Made by a program: the position numbers and the translations under genes. The notes below the pieces were generated by a model. It was not told the DNA's origin. It worked only from the letters and a program-made list of their open reading frames with translations, and ran no database searches. Below, piece after piece: positions 26,503 through 35,765 of a DNA stretch of 64,000 bases (the stretch's first letter is position 1; the number at the start of each line of letters is the position of its first letter). Where the stretch lies: the NCBI RefSeq assembly GCF_902809835.1, contig NZ_CADDWM010000015.1, positions 558,001 through 622,000 on the forward strand. Direction: 5' to 3'. Source of the stretch: Agromyces sp. Marseille-P2726 (GTDB lineage Bacteria; Actinomycetota; Actinomycetes; Actinomycetales; Microbacteriaceae).

Positions 26503-27111
26503 CTACTCGGCCGCCGTGCCGCCGGTGCCGGTTGGCCCGGGCTCATCGTCGGGGTCGGCCGACGCGGGCTCCTCGGGGAGCTCCTCGAAGAGGCCGGCGG
26601 GTGGCGTCACCGTGATGGTGCCGGCCTCGATGTCGACCTCGGGCACGATCTTCGACACGAACGGCACCATGATGTCGCGACCACCCGACCTGACGACGAG
26701 CAGGTCTTGGGCGGGGAGGTGATCGACATGGGCCACCTCCCCGATCCGCTCACCGTCGCGCACGACGGCGAGGCCTACGAGCTGGTGGTCGTACCACGCG
26801 TCGGGCTCGGGCGCCTCTTGCTCGACGTGCTCGACCCAGAGGATCGCCTTCACGAGGCTCTCGGCGGCGGTGCGGTCGTCGACGCCCTCGAAGAATCCGA
26901 CGGGATGCCCGTTGTACCACCTGAGCTCACGCAACGTCACGTGCTTGCCGTGCCACGGGGAGGACTCGGGTACCTGAAGTGAGAACTCGGCGCCGGGAAC
27001 GAATCGCCGCTCGGGATCGTCGGTGTACAGCTCGAGCTTGATGGCGCCCTTCAGGCCATGGGCCTTGGTGAGGCGACCGACCCTCAGTTGCGTTCGAGGT
27101 GCGTCGGCCAC
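26503..27111 (-). CDS. rimM: Ribosome maturation factor RimM
   Basis: Assists 30S head assembly, binding S19. 202 residues: N-terminal beta-barrel ([27 protein letters not shown]), [13 protein letters not shown], and the PRC-barrel ([49 protein letters not shown]). The C-terminus adds an acidic Glu/Pro/Asp/Gly tail of about 30 residues. The GTG start at 27111 is one base after the KhpA stop; longer frames read as the out-of-frame KhpA gene. Confidence 0.93.
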   Translation of the reverse strand: MADAPRTQLRVGRLTKAHGLKGAIKLELYTDDPERRFVPGAEFSLQVPESSPWHGKHVTLRELRWYNGHPVGFFEGVDDRTAAESLVKAILWVEHVEQEAPEPDAWYDHQLVGLAVVRDGERIGEVAHVDHLPAQDLLVVRSGGRDIMVPFVSKIVPEVDIEAGTITVTPPAGLFEELPEEPASADPDDEPGPTGTGGTAAE

Positions 27112-27112
27112 G

Positions 27113-27349
27113 TCAGTCGTCGGTGTCGACCACGTCGACGCGAACGCGACGCCCATCGGCGAGGGCCGAGACGAGCGTGCGCAGCGCCTTCGCCGTGCGA
27201 CCGGCACGACCGATGACGCGACCGAGGTCCTCGGGGTTCACGTGAACCTCGAGGACCTCGCCGCGTGCGCTCGCCGCGGCGACGACCTTCACGTCGTCAG
27301 GGTGATCGACGATCCCCTTGACGAGGTGCTCGAGGGCGGACTGGAGCAA
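27113..27349 (-). CDS. khpA: KH-domain RNA-binding protein KhpA
   Basis: 78 residues: ALEHLVKGIVDHPDDVKV, then the type-II KH fold with the GxxG-type loop VIGRAGRTAKALRTLV. KhpA with KhpB/Jag binds RNA and affects cell size in Gram-positives. A TTG start at 27349 gives MLQSALEHLVK, matching the usual family N-terminus; it lies four bases after the rpsP stop. Confidence 0.9.
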   Translation of the reverse strand: MLQSALEHLVKGIVDHPDDVKVVAAASARGEVLEVHVNPEDLGRVIGRAGRTAKALRTLVSALADGRRVRVDVVDTDD

Positions 27350-27353
27350 TGCC

Positions 27354-27800
27354 CTACGCCTCGTCGGTCGAGGACTCGGCCGGCGTCTCATCGGCCGGCG
27401 CCTCGGCGGGTGCCTCGTCGGCGGGGGTTTCGTCGGCCTTCGCGGGCTTCTCGGCCTTGGGCTTCAGCACCGGCTTCTTCTTGTCGTCGGCCTGGAAGGC
27501 GGCCTTCGGCTCGGCGACCTGCACGGTTGAGACCGCGTTCTTGTCGCCCTTGAACCTGCCCCAGTCGCCGGTGAGCTTGAGGATGGCCGTGACCTGCTCG
27601 GTCGGCTGCGCACCGACGGAGAGCCAGTACTGGGCGCGGTCGGAGTCGACCTCGATGACCGACGGGTTCTCGGTGGGGTGGTACTTGCCGATCTCCTCGA
27701 TCACGCGACCATCGCGCTTGGTGCGCGAGTCGGCGACGACGATGCGGTAGTAGGGCGCACGGATCTTGCCGAGGCGCTTGAGACGGATCTTGACAGCCAC
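27354..27800 (-). CDS. rpsP: 30S ribosomal protein S16
   Basis: 148 residues; the first 85 or so are the S16 core ([59 protein letters not shown]). The rest is a Lys-rich linker and an Ala/Glu/Asp/Pro low-complexity tail, as often in actinobacteria. It starts with GTG four bases after AGGAG. The 295 bases upstream (27801-28095) hold a GCCGGCGTCCC direct repeat and no clear promoter. Confidence 0.96.
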   Translation of the reverse strand: MAVKIRLKRLGKIRAPYYRIVVADSRTKRDGRVIEEIGKYHPTENPSVIEVDSDRAQYWLSVGAQPTEQVTAILKLTGDWGRFKGDKNAVSTVQVAEPKAAFQADDKKKPVLKPKAEKPAKADETPADEAPAEAPADETPAESSTDEA

Positions 27801-28095
27801 AATTCTCCTGAAAAATGTTGTGAGGTAAGCGAACTGACAGCCGTGAGCGTGGGGTGCACACTCGGCGGAAGCTCAAAGGGGCTCTGCGCGCCGGATAGAG
27901 GGTCGGGCGGTACAGAACTCGACGAACTATTCTTGCAGACTTCCCGTTCCCCCGCGAATCCGCCGGAGCAGCCGGCGTCCCGCCGGCGTCCCGCTCCCGT
28001 GGCGGGGGAATGGCGATTCGCCGCACGATCCGCCCGTTCGTCGTGCCAAGATGAGCGGCAGGCGCGGCATCCGACTGTGGCGAGGGGGTTCGGGC

Positions 28096-29265
28096 ATGCA
28101 GATCGAATTCGCCCGTTCGGCGCGATCCACCGTCGGCCTCGAATGGGAGGTCGCCATCGTCGACCGCGAAACGGGCGAGCTCGCGCCGATCGCCGACCGC
28201 GTGCTCGAGATCCTCGATGCGCGCAGCGAGGGCGGGCGGCATCCGTGGATCACGTCGGAGCTGCTCACCAACACCGTCGAACTCGTGAGCGGTGTGCATG
28301 AGCGCGTGTCGGGGGCGGTGGCCGACCTCGAGGGCCAGCTCGCCGAGGTCCGAGCCGTGATCGACGAGCTCGGCGAGTACGAGCTCGTGTGCAGCGGGTC
28401 GCATCCGTACAGCCAGTGGTACGACCAGCACCTCACCGACAAGCCGCGGTACCACAAGCTCATCGACCGCACGCGGTGGTGGGGACGCAACATGATGATC
28501 TGGGGCATCCACGTGCACGTGGGCATCGAGGATCGCGACAAGGCGCTTCCGATCCTCGACGGCCTCATGGCGTTCGTTCCGCACCTGCAGGCACTGAGCG
28601 CGTCGAGCCCGTTCTGGGCGGGCGTCGAGACGGGCTACGCATCGAACCGGGCGCTCATGTTCCAGCAGCTGCCGACCGCGGGGCTGCCGTTCCCCCTCCC
28701 CGACTGGTCGGCCTACGAGCGCTACGTCGACGACCTCGTGCGCACGGGCGTCATCGAGGACCACACCGAGGTTCGGTGGGACATCCGCCCATCACCCCGA
28801 TGGGGCACCGTCGAGGTCCGCGTGTGCGACGGCGTGTCCACCGCGAACGAGATCGCCGCGATCGGCGCACTCGTGCAGTGCCTCGTCGACTGGATGAGCG
28901 AGCGCCTCGACGCGGGCGAGAAGCTCACGGTGCTGCAGCCGTGGTACGTCCGTGAGAACAAGTGGCGCGCCGCCCGGTACGGTCTCGACGCCGAGATCAT
29001 CACGGATGTCGCAGGTACCGAACGCCTCGTCTCCGACGACCTCCGCGACCTGCTCACGACGCTCGTGCCGGTCGCCGAGCGCCTCGGGTGCCAGGCGGAG
29101 CTGCAACTGGTTCGCGACACGCTCGACCACGGCGCCAGCTACCAGCGGCAGCTGCGGGCTGCGGCAGCCGCGGGGGGCGATCTCACGGCCGTCGTCGCCC
29201 ATCTGGCACGCGAGCTTCGCGACGGTGTCGCCCCGTCGACGGATGCCGCGGTGGAGGGCTCGTAG
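28096..29265 (+). CDS. GCS2-family carboxylate-amine ligase (YbdK-type glutamate-cysteine ligase)
   Basis: 389 residues, ATP-dependent ligase fold of the GCS2 family: VGLEWEVAIVDRETGEL at the N-terminus (the Glu-x-Glu-type site), VCSGSHPYSQWYDQ, WGIHVHVGI (conserved HVHVG), and VRWDIRPSPRWGTVEVRVCD. YbdK has weak gamma-glutamylcysteine activity; physiological substrates in actinobacteria, which make mycothiol, are not settled. The start at ATG 28096 is preceded by GAGGGGG. Confidence 0.88.
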   Translation: MQIEFARSARSTVGLEWEVAIVDRETGELAPIADRVLEILDARSEGGRHPWITSELLTNTVELVSGVHERVSGAVADLEGQLAEVRAVIDELGEYELVCSGSHPYSQWYDQHLTDKPRYHKLIDRTRWWGRNMMIWGIHVHVGIEDRDKALPILDGLMAFVPHLQALSASSPFWAGVETGYASNRALMFQQLPTAGLPFPLPDWSAYERYVDDLVRTGVIEDHTEVRWDIRPSPRWGTVEVRVCDGVSTANEIAAIGALVQCLVDWMSERLDAGEKLTVLQPWYVRENKWRAARYGLDAEIITDVAGTERLVSDDLRDLLTTLVPVAERLGCQAELQLVRDTLDHGASYQRQLRAAAAAGGDLTAVVAHLARELRDGVAPSTDAAVEGS

Positions 29266-29328
29266 CGCCCGGCCGCGTCGGGCGGGCATCGCCGGCGGAG
29301 CACGCATCGGGGCGGGAAGTGCCGGACC

Positions 29329-30762
29329 TCAGCCGGGGATCGCGCGGGTGCGGATCAGCTCGGCGTACCACTTCGCGCTGTCCTTGGGGAGGCGCTCGAA
29401 GGTGTCGTAGTCGACGCGCACGATGCCGAAGCGCTTCGAGTAGCCGTATCCCCACTCGAAGTTGTCCATGAGCGACCACACCTGGTAGCCGCGCAGGTCG
29501 ACGCCGCGCGCCATGGCGCGATGCGCGGCGGTGAAGTGACGGCGCAGGTAGTCGATGCGATCGTCGTCGTGCACCGCGGGGCCGTCGGCACCGTCGGTGA
29601 CGACATCGTCGAAGGCCGCACCGTTCTCGGTGACCATGAGGGGCAGGTCGGGATACGCATCGTGCAGGGCGAAGAGCAGGTCCTCGAGACCCGAGGGGTC
29701 GATGTGCCAGCCCATCGCGGTGTACGGCCCGGGTTGCTGGAGGAACTCGACGTGCTCCGAACCGGGCCACGGCGTGCCGCCCATGTCCTTGTGCCCGTCG
29801 GCCCTGACCCGCGGCGACACGCCGTCCCACATCTCGACGGTGACGGGCGTGTAGTAGTTCACCCCGAGCAGGTCGATCGGCTGGCGGATGAGCTCGGTGT
29901 CGCCCGGCTTCACGAAGGACCAGTCCGTGACTGTCCGCGTGTCGGCGATCACGTCGGCCGGGTACTCGCCCTCGAGCAGCGGACCGAGGAACACGCGGTT
30001 CGCGAGCCCGTCGATGCGGCGGGCGGCCTCGGCGCCGGTCGGCCCCGACGGCCGGATGACGTGCAGGTTCAACGTGATCGAGTAGCCCGGGTCGTTCGTC
30101 ACGACCTCACGGAGCGCCGCGATCGCCAGGCCGTGCGCCAGGTTCAGGTGGTGCACGGCGGCGAGCGCCTTCGCGCCATCCATGAGTCCGGGAGCGTGGG
30201 CGCCCGAACCGTAGCCGAGGTACGCGCTGCACCACGGCTCGTTCAGCGTCGTCCACACCGTGACGCGATCGCCGAGCCGCTCGCCCACGATCCGGGCGTA
30301 GTCGGCGAACGCCTCGGCGGTCGCCCGATTCGTCCATCCGCCCTCGTCCTCCAGCGCCTGCGGGAGGTCCCAGTGGTAGAGCGTGGCGATCGGCCGGATG
30401 CCGCGGGCGATGAGCCCGTCGACGAGCCGCTCGTAGAACGCGAGCCCCGCCTCGTTCGCCGGGCCGCGGCCCGTCGCCTGGATGCGCGGCCACGCGATCG
30501 AGAACCGGTAGGCCTCCAGCCCGAGCTCGGCCATGAGGTCGAGGTCCTCCTCGAGCCGGTGGTAGTGGTCGCAGGCGCGGTCGCCGTTGTCGTCGTTCCA
30601 GATCTTGCCGGGTGTGTGGCTGAACGTGTCCCAGATCGACGGGCCTCGCCCGTCCTCGTGCACGGCCCCCTCGATCTGGTACGCCGCCGTCGCCGATCCG
30701 AGCAGGAAGTCGTCGGGGAAGGTCAGCCCCGAATCGCGGTAGTCGGCGGAGCCGGTCGTCAT
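29329..30762 (-). CDS. GH1 beta-glucosidase
   Basis: 477 residues, one complete GH1 barrel. N-terminal signature [27 protein letters not shown], acid/base Glu in WTTLNEPWC, nucleophile Glu in [12 protein letters not shown], and aglycone-site [17 protein letters not shown]. No signal peptide, so it probably hydrolyses imported beta-glucosides. It stands alone without a sugar transporter or LacI regulator. A TACAGT -10 lies 48 bases upstream of the ATG. Confidence 0.93.
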   Translation of the reverse strand: MTTGSADYRDSGLTFPDDFLLGSATAAYQIEGAVHEDGRGPSIWDTFSHTPGKIWNDDNGDRACDHYHRLEEDLDLMAELGLEAYRFSIAWPRIQATGRGPANEAGLAFYERLVDGLIARGIRPIATLYHWDLPQALEDEGGWTNRATAEAFADYARIVGERLGDRVTVWTTLNEPWCSAYLGYGSGAHAPGLMDGAKALAAVHHLNLAHGLAIAALREVVTNDPGYSITLNLHVIRPSGPTGAEAARRIDGLANRVFLGPLLEGEYPADVIADTRTVTDWSFVKPGDTELIRQPIDLLGVNYYTPVTVEMWDGVSPRVRADGHKDMGGTPWPGSEHVEFLQQPGPYTAMGWHIDPSGLEDLLFALHDAYPDLPLMVTENGAAFDDVVTDGADGPAVHDDDRIDYLRRHFTAAHRAMARGVDLRGYQVWSLMDNFEWGYGYSKRFGIVRVDYDTFERLPKDSAKWYAELIRTRAIPG

Positions 30763-30810
30763 CGTGGTGCTCCAGTCGTCGCGGAGGAACGGCTCGCTGC
30801 CGCTCGCATC

Positions 30811-30816
30811 ACTGTA
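30811..30816 (-). promoter_or_regulatory. -10 element (TACAGT) for the GH1 gene
   Basis: TACAGT on the minus strand, about 48 bases before the GH1 start and just after the stop of the FemAB-like gene. No clear -35. Confidence 0.3.
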
Positions 30817-30834
30817 ACCGGGACCGCGGCCCGT

Positions 30835-31857
30835 TCAGTACCAGTAGTCGCCGGTGCGCCGCCGGTAGTCCTCGATGAAGGCGCTCTCGCCGCGGCGCCA
30901 GTCCTCGCCGATCGGCTCGTGCGAGAGGTGGAACGCCGGCATGTACTCGAGCACGTCGCGCGCGAAGGCGCTCTTGAAGGTGAGGATGCCCTGGCCCGGG
31001 GCATCCGGTTCCGATGGCGGGGGCACGTGGCCCAGCTCGTACCGGTCGATGCCGGATGCCGCCAGGTCTCGCATGACCTGCCACTGCAGGTAGCGCGACG
31101 CCATGAGGTGCGGCCGGTCCCGGCGCGAACCGCCGTCCTTGTACCAGGCGTTGCGGCCGTAGCGCACGACGAACGCCCCGGCGATCACCAGGTCCTCGTG
31201 CCACGCGAGGTACAGCCGGCCACGGCCGTCGTCGTCGAACGTCTTCCACAGGGAGTCGAGGTAGTCGGGCTCCCGGAAGAAGGCGCCCGATCTGTCGGCA
31301 GTCTCGCGCACGAGCTCGAGCATCCGCTGCTCGTTCTCGGCATCGAGCTCGGCACGGTCCACGAAGACGCCGTTCCGCTCGGCGACGCGGATCTCGTTCC
31401 GTGCCCGCTTCTTCATGGCGGCGAAGACGGCCTCCTCACCGGCTGACGTGTCGACGACCACGGTGTACCGGTACTGCGACGATCGGGTCGGCAGCCATCC
31501 GGCTGCGGTGAACGCGGCGACGAGGGCCTCATCACGAGGTTGGTGCACCTCGATCTTGGTCGCGAACGCCGTTCCACGGTCTGCCCGGAGCCGTTCGGTG
31601 AGCGGCCCGATGTCCTCGGGTGCGAGTCCGCTGACCCGCGGCAGGTGCGTCAGCGTGCCGAACCCTTCGGCGCGGCGTTCGAAGGCGAGCACCGGGTAGT
31701 CGCGTCCGGTCCCGAGGTCGCGGCGCGAGACATCCCACGCGCCACCGGTGCGCACCGTCTGCCAGGTGCTGGACTGCATGAAGTGGGGACACGTGTGCGC
31801 GGCGAGGACACGATCGTCCCACGCGACCGAAACATGGTCGGACTGAACCGCGTGCAC
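30835..31857 (-). CDS. FemAB-like aminoacyl/GNAT-fold transferase
   Basis: 340 residues with two GNAT-like subdomains: CPHFMQSSTWQTVRTGG, then RRDYPVLAFERR and LTHLPRVSGLAPEDI in the first; MKKRARNEIRVAERNGVFVD, VIAGAFVVRYGRNAWYKDGGSRR (substrate loop typical of FemX/MurM) and LMASRYLQWQVMRDLA in the second. In Gram-positives this family adds bridge amino acids to lipid II using aminoacyl-tRNA. Whether it forms the interpeptide bridge here or serves another acyl transfer is open. The GTG at 31857 lies 4 bases after GGAGG. Confidence 0.83.
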   Translation of the reverse strand: MHAVQSDHVSVAWDDRVLAAHTCPHFMQSSTWQTVRTGGAWDVSRRDLGTGRDYPVLAFERRAEGFGTLTHLPRVSGLAPEDIGPLTERLRADRGTAFATKIEVHQPRDEALVAAFTAAGWLPTRSSQYRYTVVVDTSAGEEAVFAAMKKRARNEIRVAERNGVFVDRAELDAENEQRMLELVRETADRSGAFFREPDYLDSLWKTFDDDGRGRLYLAWHEDLVIAGAFVVRYGRNAWYKDGGSRRDRPHLMASRYLQWQVMRDLAASGIDRYELGHVPPPSEPDAPGQGILTFKSAFARDVLEYMPAFHLSHEPIGEDWRRGESAFIEDYRRRTGDYWY

Positions 31858-31930
31858 CCTGCCTCCATCTCCCCGGAGCACTCCGCGGGGTTCACGCCCC
31901 GCCACCGGATTCCGCGGCCCCTTGGCGCAC

Positions 31931-31936
31931 ATCATA
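31931..31936 (-). promoter_or_regulatory. -10 element (TATGAT) for the FemAB-like gene
   Basis: A near-consensus TATGAT on the minus strand, giving a leader of roughly 65 nt before the GTG at 31857. No matching -35 was found. Confidence 0.4.
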
Positions 31937-32018
31937 GACAGGTCGGCCGGGCCGGACGCGATCCGCGCAGGACGGATCGATGTGATCGCGCCTGTCGTCA
32001 CGTACCGCGGCGGCCACT

Positions 32019-32024
32019 TAGGGT
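32019..32024 (+). promoter_or_regulatory. -10 element (TAGGGT), leaderless promoter
   Basis: TAGGGT, seven bases (TGGACGC), then ATG 32032; no ribosome binding site lies between. Divergent from the FemAB-like promoter 83 bases away. Confidence 0.4.
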
Positions 32025-32031
32025 TGGACGC

Positions 32032-32844
32032 ATGGGCGAACCACGACTCGAACTCGAGGGCGAGCGAGTGCAGGCACGACTCCTTCCCGAGCGCGGCACG
32101 CACGGCGGATACTCACTGGTCATCAACGGCACGACCCAGTCGCACGTGAATCCCGTCGATCCGCTCGACCTGCAGCTCGAGTACGCACGCCTCGTCGCCG
32201 CCGTGATCGACGGATGCCGCGACACGGGCGTGCCGGTTCGCGTGCTCCACCTCGGGGCCGGCGCCCTCACCATCCCGCGGTACGTGGGTGCGACGCGGCC
32301 GGGTTCGGTGCAGCATGTCGTGGAACTGCACCGCGAGCTGCTCGACTTCGTGCTCGAGGTGCTTCCGCTCGACGACGACGTCGAGCTCACGGTCGAGTTC
32401 GACGACGGCCGCGCAGCGGTGCAACGAGCCGCGCGCACGGCGGGCGGCTACGACCTCGCGATCGTCGACGTCTTCTCGGGAAGCATCTCGCCCCGCCACA
32501 TGTCCACGGTGGAGTTCTTCACCGAGCTCCGGCAGCTGCTGACGCCCGATGGCCTGATCGTGGTGAACACCCTCGCCACCGCCGACCTCGACATGAGTCG
32601 CGAGGTCATCGCCACGCTGCGTTCCCTGCACCCCGAGGTGCTCGCACTGGCCTCGCCGGCGGTGCTGGCCGGCACCAGCCTCGGCAACGTCGTGATCGCC
32701 GCCGCGCCGAAGCCGATCGCGAGCGATCGCATCCATAGCCGCGCCGACACCGGCCCCCGGACCATCGACCTGCTCGAGCGCGAGGAGCTCAGCCGGTTCG
32801 TCGCCGGTGCACCCGTTCGCCACGACGGCGACGACGTGGGGTGA
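32032..32844 (+). CDS. Spermidine-synthase-like methyltransferase-fold protein
   Basis: 270 residues. Rossmann core with VRVLHLGAGALTIPRYVG, QHVVELHRELLDFVL, FDDGRAAVQ and GGYDLAIVDVFSGSISPRHMSTVEFF, followed by LTPDGLIVVNTL. This is the SpeE-like fold found widely in actinobacteria as 'fused MFS/spermidine synthase' or lone SpeE-like proteins; the aminopropyltransfer residues are not obvious and the true reaction is unknown. Its stop overlaps the start region of the LVIVD gene, which begins three bases on. Confidence 0.83.
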   Translation: MGEPRLELEGERVQARLLPERGTHGGYSLVINGTTQSHVNPVDPLDLQLEYARLVAAVIDGCRDTGVPVRVLHLGAGALTIPRYVGATRPGSVQHVVELHRELLDFVLEVLPLDDDVELTVEFDDGRAAVQRAARTAGGYDLAIVDVFSGSISPRHMSTVEFFTELRQLLTPDGLIVVNTLATADLDMSREVIATLRSLHPEVLALASPAVLAGTSLGNVVIAAAPKPIASDRIHSRADTGPRTIDLLEREELSRFVAGAPVRHDGDDVG

Positions 32845-32846
32845 GG

Positions 32847-34751
32847 ATGGGTGCCGGTCGCCTCCGCCGCCGAGCACGCTCGGCCGCGATCGGCGCACTG
32901 GTCCTGGCGGCGGCCGTCGCTCTGCTCACGACGCCCGCCGATGAACGGGCGGTTGCGGCATCCGACGATCGCCAGCCCTCGATCGGACCGGGTCTCGAGT
33001 GGGTGGCGCATCGCGACAACCCGTTCCGGCAGGGCGACGACCCCGACTTCATCAATTCCGACCTGGCATTCACCGGGGACTACCTGGTGCAGGGCAACTT
33101 CGCCGGGTTCTCGATCTGGGACATCGCCGATCCCGCAGCTCCCGAGCTCGTGAACGCGGTGTCGTGCCCGGGCGGCCAGGGCGACGTCAGCGCCGTCGGC
33201 GGCCTCGTGTTCTTCTCGGTCGACGAGACGATGTCCGACGACTCGTGCGAGGCGGCACGTGTTCCCGAGACCGAACCCAACTGGGAGGGCCTGCGCATCT
33301 TCGACATCAGCGACCCGACGGCTCCCCGCTACGCGGCCGCGGTGCGCACGCGATGCGGGTCGCACACGCACACGGTCGTGCCCGACCCGGCGAGCTCCGA
33401 GCGGGTGTTCGTATACATGAACGCGTACAGCCGCGGGGCATCCCTCAACTGCACCGGGCGCAACCCGCTGCAGATCATCGAGGTGCCGCTGGCAGCACCC
33501 GAGGACGCGTACGTCGCGGGGGAACTCGACCTCTTCGACGACGAGACCGCGTTCGGGGCAGAAGACCGGGTTCCCGGTGGGGCCGAGACGAAGACGACGA
33601 CCGGATGCCACGACATCACCGCGTACCCGGCGAAGCAGCTCGCCGTTGCGGCGTGCCGCGGCGACGGACTGCTGCTCTCGATCGCCGACCCGCTCGCCCC
33701 GGCCGTGCTGGCGCACGTCCGCGACCCGGCGGTCGCGTTCTGGCACTCGGGCATCTTCGACAACGAGGCGACGCGCGTCGTCTTCCAGGACGAACTCGGC
33801 GACGGCTTCATCAACACGTGCTCGCCGGCGTTCGGCGCCGATCGGGGCAGCGACGGCGCGTGGCTGATCGGCGACGGCGGACTCACCAAGGTCGGCACGT
33901 TCAAGCTGCCGCGCACGCAGTCCGACCTGGAGAAGTGCGTCGCCCATTCGGGTGGGCTCATCCCGGTGCCGGATCGGTTCATCATCTCGCAGGGCTGGCT
34001 CGAGGGCGGCGTCTCGATCATCGACTTCACCGATCCCGCCGCACCCATCGAACTGACCTGGTTCGACCGGCCCGACTACGGGTACTCCATGGACTTCACC
34101 GCCGGCATCTGGTCGGTGTATCCGTACCGCGGCTACCTCTATGCGAGCGACATGTACGAGGGGCTCGAGGTGCTGCGCCTCACCGATCCGCTCTTCGCGG
34201 ACGCCGCACGATACGACGACGCGGGACTCAACCCGCAGACGCAACCCGAGTACTCCTGGGTGTGGCGTGAGGCGCCGGTGGTCCCGAGCGCCGCCGCTGA
34301 ACGAGCACCGCTCGAGACGCTCGCCGTCGAGCCCGCCACGGTCGAGCCATCTCCGAGCGCGGTGGTCACGGTCTCGCTGCCGGCCGGGTCGCTCACGCCA
34401 GGCGAGACCACCGACGTGTGGTGGATGCCGACGCAGACCGTCTTGGCGACGCTGACGGCGAGCGCCGACGGCTCGCTCCCGCCGACGGAGGTCACGCTGC
34501 CCGGCGCGCTCGAGCCCGGGACCTACGACCTCGTGGTGCGCGGCGACGCCTCGGCGCCCAGCATCGCCCTGGCCGCGGTCGAGGTGTCCCAGCCGTCGCC
34601 GTCGCCGCAGGCCGCCGAGAACGGTGGTGGCGTGGACTGGCCCTGGTGGCTCATCGTGATCGTCCTCGTGCTGGTCGGCGGGGCGACCGCGGTCGTGATC
34701 GCCCGACGTCGTGTGGTGCTCGCCCGTCGCCGTCGCCGGGCGGGGACCTGA
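32847..34751 (+). CDS. Membrane-anchored LVIVD-repeat beta-propeller protein
   Basis: 634 residues. Signal peptide (about 1-38), then propeller blades of the LVIVD type recognised by SIWDIADPAAPELV, LRIFDISDPTAPRY, LLSIADPLAPAVL and VSIIDFTDPAAPIEL (about 60-450), an Ig-like C-terminal domain (about 480-590), a short linker, one TM helix (WWLIVIVLVLVGGA) and an Arg-rich tail. Four blades begin with His motifs at about 173/175, 255, 300 and 367 (SHTHT, CHDI, WHSG, AHSGG), a pattern that could line the propeller channel and bind metal. Paired with a DUF305 lipoprotein directly downstream. Confidence 0.85.
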   Translation: MGAGRLRRRARSAAIGALVLAAAVALLTTPADERAVAASDDRQPSIGPGLEWVAHRDNPFRQGDDPDFINSDLAFTGDYLVQGNFAGFSIWDIADPAAPELVNAVSCPGGQGDVSAVGGLVFFSVDETMSDDSCEAARVPETEPNWEGLRIFDISDPTAPRYAAAVRTRCGSHTHTVVPDPASSERVFVYMNAYSRGASLNCTGRNPLQIIEVPLAAPEDAYVAGELDLFDDETAFGAEDRVPGGAETKTTTGCHDITAYPAKQLAVAACRGDGLLLSIADPLAPAVLAHVRDPAVAFWHSGIFDNEATRVVFQDELGDGFINTCSPAFGADRGSDGAWLIGDGGLTKVGTFKLPRTQSDLEKCVAHSGGLIPVPDRFIISQGWLEGGVSIIDFTDPAAPIELTWFDRPDYGYSMDFTAGIWSVYPYRGYLYASDMYEGLEVLRLTDPLFADAARYDDAGLNPQTQPEYSWVWREAPVVPSAAAERAPLETLAVEPATVEPSPSAVVTVSLPAGSLTPGETTDVWWMPTQTVLATLTASADGSLPPTEVTLPGALEPGTYDLVVRGDASAPSIALAAVEVSQPSPSPQAAENGGGVDWPWWLIVIVLVLVGGATAVVIARRRVVLARRRRRAGT

Positions 34752-34755
34752 GGAC

Positions 34756-35430
34756 ATGAGCGAGCGTCGGATGCCGCGTGGGGCCCGCTCGATCGCGGGC
34801 GTCGCACTCGTTGCCGTCCTCGCCGCGTGCACCCTCTCGGGGTGCACGACGGGCGAGGTGGACCAGCCGACGGCGTCGTTCGTGACTCCGTCGCCGCCGG
34901 GCGACAGCACGGCGGCCGCCTCGGACGGTGCCGCGGCATCCGATTCCGCGGGTGCCGAGCCGGGTGCCACCGCCGCCGACGTGGAGTTCATCGCCGCGAT
35001 GATCGAGCATCACCTGCAGGCGGTCGAACTCGCCGAGCTCGCACCCGGCAGGGTTTCCGACCCCGAACTGGCCGAGTTCGCCGACCGGATCGCCGTCGTT
35101 CAGGCGGCCGAGGCCGACGCCATGCGCGCCTGGCTCGACAAGCGCCGATCGCGCGACCGTGCGAACGGAGCGCACGACCACGGGGTGATGGCGGGCGAGA
35201 TCAGCCGTTCGACGTTCGACCGTGCGGCGACGCTCTCGGGACCCGCGTTCGACGAACTGTTCATCGCCGCGATGGTGCCCCACCACCGCGGCGCCCTCGA
35301 GATGGCCGAGGAGCGGCTGGCCGAGCATGGCGACTCGACCGTCGCCCGCTGGGCGCGGGCGATCGCCACCTCGCAGTCGCTCGAGATCGACCGGCTCCTC
35401 GAAATCGAGGCGCGGCTGCGCGGAGGCTGA
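34756..35430 (+). CDS. DUF305 domain lipoprotein
   Basis: 224 residues. Lipoprotein signal with two candidate lipoboxes (VLAAC, then TLSGC), a Ser/Ala/Pro linker, then a four-helix DUF305 (ferritin-like) domain with its metal-site signatures: FIAAMIEHHLQAVELAE (about 77-93), HDHGVMAGE (about 140), and FIAAMVPHHRGALEMAEERL (about 172-191). DUF305 proteins are often linked to copper handling, but this has not been shown for most. The ATG at 34756 lies 4 bases after the LVIVD stop; clearly one operon. Confidence 0.9.
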   Translation: MSERRMPRGARSIAGVALVAVLAACTLSGCTTGEVDQPTASFVTPSPPGDSTAAASDGAAASDSAGAEPGATAADVEFIAAMIEHHLQAVELAELAPGRVSDPELAEFADRIAVVQAAEADAMRAWLDKRRSRDRANGAHDHGVMAGEISRSTFDRAATLSGPAFDELFIAAMVPHHRGALEMAEERLAEHGDSTVARWARAIATSQSLEIDRLLEIEARLRGG

Positions 35431-35432
35431 GC

Positions 35433-35765
35433 CCGCCCGGTCGTCGCAGCCGGACGCGTCTCGAGACGAGGCACCCGATCTCGATACGGGACGCGCCTCG
35501 CGCGGCCCTACTCGATCACCGTTCATACGGGACGCGCTCCGCCCGACCGGTCGTCGAGGAGCGCCCGGCGCAGCCGGACGTGTATCGAGACGGGGCACCC
35601 GATCTCGATACGGGACGCGCTGCGCGCGGCCCTACTCGATCACCGTTCATACGGGACGCGCTGCGCGCGGCCCTACTCGATCACCGTTCATACGGGACGC
35701 GCTGCGCGCGGCCCTACTCGATCACCGTTCATACGGGACGCGCTCCGCGCGGCCCTCCTCGATCA
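35433..35765. repeat. REP-like region with a 41-bp tandem array
   Basis: The whole intergenic space between the convergent DUF305 and ffh genes is repeats. Units starting CTCGATCACCGTTCATACGG repeat every 41 bases at 35635, 35676 and 35717, the first two identical and the third differing at two sites, with a partial at 35758 that contains the ffh stop. A 31-bp unit lacking CACCGTTCAT precedes them at 35604. Two larger, diverged copies of a neighbouring element (35433 and 35546, both with GCAGCCGGACG and GGCACCCGATCTCGATACGGG) lie upstream. Each unit has a hairpin GGGACGCGC/GCGCGGCCC around TGC. No spacers, so not CRISPR. Confidence 0.9.

Noticed and set aside
27801-28095. Small gene or SRP/other RNA in the 295-base gap upstream of rpsP
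   Set aside because: No conserved RNA secondary structure or coding signal seen; only a short GCCGGCGTCCC direct repeat.
32448-34991. 847-codon frame antisense to the LVIVD gene
   Set aside because: No motif, no ribosome binding site, strong coding evidence on the opposite strand.
35604-35765. CRISPR-like array
   Set aside because: The units are contiguous with no spacers and no cas genes nearby.
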